From: Pseudomonas putida W15Oct28 | Lineage (GTDB): Bacteria > Pseudomonadota > Gammaproteobacteria > Pseudomonadales > Pseudomonadaceae | NCBI RefSeq assembly: GCF_000708715.2 | Contig: NZ_JENB01000023.1 | Span: forward strand, 36,290 to 100,289 | Reading direction: 5' to 3' | DNA: 64,000 nt | Shown here: positions 61,790-64,000 of the stretch, in pieces | How positions within the stretch are numbered: the first letter of the stretch is position 1 | Layout: each line of letters begins with the position of its first letter | The notes under the pieces: model-generated | Database searches by the model: none | What the model was told of the DNA's origin: nothing | The model's input: the letters and a program-made list of their open reading frames with translations, nothing else | Translations under genes and position numbers: made by a program

Positions 61790-62488
61790 TTGGCTGCCAA
61801 GAAAAAACCCGCCCCAAAACGCGGCGCCAGCCGCCAGACGGCGCCGGCCAAACAGCCGATCCCTGGTTGGGTATGGATGGCCGTCGGCCTCACCGTAGGC
61901 GCGTTCATCGTGTTCCTGATGAAGCTCGAACCGGGTGGCGATGACATCAAGCGCACCAAGCCCGAGCAGCAGAAGCCGGAAAAAGTGGCCGAAGCCAGCA
62001 AGCCTGCCCAGGCCACCCCACTGCAGCCGGTGAAGCCGAAGTACGACTTCTACACCCTGTTGCCGGAGTCCGAGGTGATCGTGCCGCCAGAAGCGGTTCC
62101 GGAGAAGACGCCACCGGTACCGGCCCAGCCGGTGACCCCGGTGACGCCGGCAGAAGCGGCGAAGATCGACACCGCGCGGGCCCAGGCGGCGTTGCTGGGC
62201 CAGACCCCGCCACCGCCACCACCGGTGATCAAGCCGGCAGCGACCACCCAGTACTTCCTGCAGGCCGGCTCGTTCCGCAAGCAGGCCGATGCCGACAAGG
62301 TCCGCGCGCAGATCATCCTGCTGGGCCAGTCGGTGAAGGTGGAGTCGGGTACGGTGAAGGACGAAACCTGGTACCGCGTCCTGGTCGGGCCGTTCAGCAA
62401 CCGTGAGCAGCTGACCGGGGCGCAGAAGCAACTGGCCGGGGCCGGCTTCAGCAACCTGTTGCTGCAACAGCGCCAGACCCGTCAGTAA
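61790..62488 (+). CDS. FtsN-like SPOR-domain membrane protein
   Basis: A 232-residue bitopic protein. A basic N-terminus AAKKKPAPKRGASRQ, one membrane helix (WVWMAVGLTVGAFIVFLM, about 27-44), a Pro/Glu-rich periplasmic linker (TPPPPPPVIKP near 140) and a C-terminal SPOR domain (about 150-228: YFLQAGSFRKQADADKVRAQ, YRVLVGPFSNREQL). The start is TTG at 61790 with GGAG at 61776-61779 inside argS, so it is translationally linked to argS. Family members recruit to the division septum; essentiality unknown. Confidence 0.9.
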   Translation: MAAKKKPAPKRGASRQTAPAKQPIPGWVWMAVGLTVGAFIVFLMKLEPGGDDIKRTKPEQQKPEKVAEASKPAQATPLQPVKPKYDFYTLLPESEVIVPPEAVPEKTPPVPAQPVTPVTPAEAAKIDTARAQAALLGQTPPPPPPVIKPAATTQYFLQAGSFRKQADADKVRAQIILLGQSVKVESGTVKDETWYRVLVGPFSNREQLTGAQKQLAGAGFSNLLLQQRQTRQ

Positions 62489-62501
62489 CCCGAAAAGGGG
62501 A

Positions 62502-62623
62502 CCTGTGGGAGCGGCCTTGCGTCGCGAAAGGGCTGCAAAGCAGCCCCAACACCCTCAGCACAATGGCTGAAACCCTGGGGCCGCTTTGCGGCCCTTTCGC
62601 GACACAAGGCCGCTCCTACAAGG
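62502..62623. repeat. REP pair (type 2), outward orientation
   Basis: CCTGTGGGAGCGGCCTTGCG with a GGGCTGCAAAGCAGCCC hairpin (62502-62547) and then GGGGCCGCTTTGCGGCCC with an inverted tail (62574-62623). The order is reversed relative to the type 2 pairs at 11.4 and 15.8 kb. It separates the SPOR gene from the TM2 gene. Confidence 0.85.
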
Positions 62624-62631
62624 GCTTTGCA

Positions 62632-63051
62632 TTACCCCCTCCCCGCATTGCGTTCAGACACTTGGCTGTTCAGCGTCCAGAAGTCATACAGCACCCCCAG
62701 CAGGAACAACCCGCCGGTGAAGAAGTAGATGATCGCGGTGATCCACTTGCCCTGATACAGCCGATGCAGGCCAAACACCCCAAGGAAGGTCAGCAGGATC
62801 CAGGCGATGTTGTAGTCGATACGACCGGACTGGAACCGCAGGTCTGCTTCACGGTCCATGGCCGGGATCAGGAACAGGTCGATCAACCAGCCAATGCCCA
62901 ACAGGCCCAAGGTGAAGAACCAGATGGTGCCGGTGATGGGCTTGCCGTAGTAGAAGCGATGCGACCCGGTGAAGCCGAAAATCCACAGCAGGTAACCGAT
63001 GACCTTGCTGTGAGTGTCGTGATAGGGCGCCCCCTGTTGATAAGTATTCAT
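62632..63051 (-). CDS. TM2-domain membrane protein, duplicated
   Basis: A 139-residue inner-membrane protein with two copies of the TM2 motif: GFTGSHRFYYGKPITGTIWF (about 26-45) and GVFGLHRLYQGKWITAIIYF (about 90-109). Each copy is a helix-loop-helix, giving about four membrane segments; a charged loop AMDREADLRFQSGRIDY lies between them. The function is unknown; TM2 proteins are widespread in bacteria and eukaryotes. No operon partner on this strand. Confidence 0.88.
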   Translation of the reverse strand: MNTYQQGAPYHDTHSKVIGYLLWIFGFTGSHRFYYGKPITGTIWFFTLGLLGIGWLIDLFLIPAMDREADLRFQSGRIDYNIAWILLTFLGVFGLHRLYQGKWITAIIYFFTGGLFLLGVLYDFWTLNSQVSERNAGRG

Positions 63052-63217
63052 TCATAGCCCTCGTGGGTTATCCAAAAATTGTCTAAAAAAAAATGTGACT
63101 TTCTCGTTTCAGGCCGACGTACGGCAGCTGGGCAATCGACCAACGGATCAAAGATTGATCAAAAAGCTGTTATAAAGTTGCGCGCCCAACACATAACTAT
63201 TCATAAGAGCTTCATCT

Positions 63218-63844
63218 ATGCCGACTTTATTCAAGACATGGCTGACCCTCTGTCTATTATTGCCCCTGGCCGCCCACGCCACCAATCGTGAGCAACGTCT
63301 TCCCAATGGTTTCACCGGCTATACCACCAATGCCTCGGTGAAACACGCGCCGGTCAAGCAGACCACCCTGCGCGCGCGCCCCAGCAATGCCGCCAGCAAC
63401 CGCGGCTTGCCAGTCGCTGCCATGTCGCCGAAGCAGAGCAGTGATGTGCTCAGCCGTGCGGTGAACGTACTCGGTACTCCTTACGTTTGGGGTGGTAGCA
63501 GCCCGAAAAAAGGCTTCGACTGCAGCGGGCTGGTAAAATACGCCTTCAACGATGTGGCAGACGTCGACCTGCCGCGCACCTCCAACGCCATGGCCCAGGG
63601 CCACGGCGTCAAGGTGGCCAAGGGTGACCTGAAGCCTGGCGACCTGATCTTCTTCAACATCAAGAGCCGCCGGGTGAACCATGTTGCCATCTACCTGGGC
63701 AACGACCGCTTCATCCACGCACCGCGGCGTGGCAAGCGGGTGAGCATCGACAACCTCAGCAAGCCTTACTGGCAGAAGCATTACGTCGTGGCCAAGCGAG
63801 TGCTGCCGAAGGAACAGCAGCAGCTGAACCTGGCCAAGCGTTAA
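63218..63844 (+). CDS. NlpC/P60 peptidoglycan endopeptidase
   Basis: A 208-residue periplasmic cysteine hydrolase cleaving peptide stems of murein. A signal peptide MPTLFKTWLTLCLLLPLAAHA, a basic low-complexity stretch (30-70), then the NlpC/P60 domain (about 75-195) with GTPYVWGGSSPKKGFDCSGL (Cys102 nucleophile), the DLIFFN strand and His in RRVNHVAIYLG; the C-terminus is lysine-rich. Its own promoter probably lies in 63052-63217 (TATAAAG near 63170). Just after the stop, a REP is interrupted by an IS. Confidence 0.93.
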   Translation: MPTLFKTWLTLCLLLPLAAHATNREQRLPNGFTGYTTNASVKHAPVKQTTLRARPSNAASNRGLPVAAMSPKQSSDVLSRAVNVLGTPYVWGGSSPKKGFDCSGLVKYAFNDVADVDLPRTSNAMAQGHGVKVAKGDLKPGDLIFFNIKSRRVNHVAIYLGNDRFIHAPRRGKRVSIDNLSKPYWQKHYVVAKRVLPKEQQQLNLAKR

Positions 63845-63849
63845 GCAGG

Positions 63850-63865
63850 CCCGGCCTCTTCGCGG
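63850..63865 (+). repeat. Half REP element, interrupted
   Basis: CCCGGCCTCTTCGCGG is the first 16 bases of a type 1 REP; the expected continuation (GCATGCCCGCTCCCAC) is missing and the IS begins at once. The other half should lie beyond the IS, outside the window. Confidence 0.8.
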
Positions 63866-64000
63866 TGTACGACCGGAGACATTGTTTACATCGTAAACCG
63901 GGGACATGGTTTACACATTTGAGGCTTGGACGCGGTTTGCACCCCGTTCAAGCCTCCCCAGGAGATGGTCACACAGGAACACATCCCAAACATCATCTTC
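63866..64000. mobile_element. IS481-like insertion sequence, terminal part
   Basis: From 63866 the sequence begins TGTACGACCGGAGACATTGT and contains two copies of an inverted GGxGACATxGTTTACA motif (63874-63889, 63901-63914), the kind of repeated terminal motif seen in IS481-family elements. A transposase C-terminus reads into it from the right. The element continues beyond the window. Confidence 0.6.
63911..64000 (-). CDS. IS481-like transposase, C-terminal 29 residues
   Basis: The minus strand from 64000 is open for 29 codons to TAA at 63911-63913, reading EDDVWDVFLCDHLLGRLERG and onwards and ending ASNV. The pattern VWxVxFxxxxLGxxD/E resembles the C-terminal tail of IS481-family DDE transposases. 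Only the tail is present, so family assignment rests on this and the terminal motifs. Confidence 0.55.
   Translation of the reverse strand, partial: EDDVWDVFLCDHLLGRLERGANRVQASNV

Overview
The window is a stretch of core chromosome from a GC-rich gammaproteobacterium, almost certainly a Pseudomonas of the P. putida group. Gene content and order (glgP, typA, thiI, glnA-ntrBC, secB-grxC, gpmI-envC-ctpA, betT/betIBA, hemE-gltDB, aroBK-pilQ..M, mrcA, maeB, rpmE, priA, argS) follow the pseudomonad layout as I know it. The intergenic gaps carry many paired REP elements of the P. putida type (core 'CTCTTCGCGGG...CCCGCTCCCACAGG'). No tRNA, rRNA, CRISPR array or prophage was seen. Both window edges cut a gene: glgP at the left, and an IS481-like transposase at the right.

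Layout. 1-6.6 kb: glgP (partial, -), a cysteine-cluster protein, typA (-), thiI (-). 6.6-11.8 kb: a nitrogen-control block made of glnA with two NtrC sites and a sigma-54 promoter, then ntrB-ntrC, then a sigma-54/NtrC-type promoter driving three tandem stem-loops, identified as an NrsZ-like sRNA. 11.8-19.5 kb: trmL, the secB-grxC-rhodanese operon (-), and gpmI-envC-ctpA-deacetylase (+). 19.5-26 kb: the choline to glycine betaine module betT / betI-betB-betA with a perfect BetI-type palindrome. 26-33.4 kb: CvrA/NhaP2-type antiporter, MscK-type mechanosensitive channel, SelO, TrxC. 33.4-37.6 kb: the most accessory-looking part, with a HigB-HigA toxin-antitoxin pair, an orphan ParA ATPase, a YnfL/YnfM-like regulator-transporter pair and a small BOF-family periplasmic protein. 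37.7-52.3 kb (all -): hemE, gltD, gltB, a DamX-like SPOR protein, aroB, aroK and a compact pilMN(OP)Q locus. 52.4-63.8 kb: mrcA, maeB, a thermonuclease-like protein, rpmE, priA, argS, an FtsN-like SPOR protein, a TM2 protein and an NlpC/P60 hydrolase. The last 135 bases are the end of an IS481-like element inserted into a REP sequence.

How the genes work together. GlnA, NtrBC, the NrsZ-like RNA and GltBD form the ammonia assimilation and nitrogen-signalling circuit. BetT imports choline, and BetA/BetB oxidise it to glycine betaine under BetI control; with the antiporter and MscK this makes an osmotic-stress cluster. EnvC, CtpA, MrcA, the two SPOR proteins and the NlpC/P60 enzyme serve envelope growth and division. 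AroK/AroB feed the shikimate pathway, and PilM-Q form the inner-membrane platform and secretin of a type IV pilus-like machine.

Most unusual items: the covarying triple-repeat sRNA behind ntrC, a PilO-PilP fusion feeding a short PilQ, a rho-independent terminator that also encodes the probable signal-peptide core of a nuclease, a 22-bp perfect palindrome between gltD and hemE, the HigBA promoter/operator beside an orphan ParA, and the IS481-like insertion in a REP. No wholly new multi-gene system was recognised.
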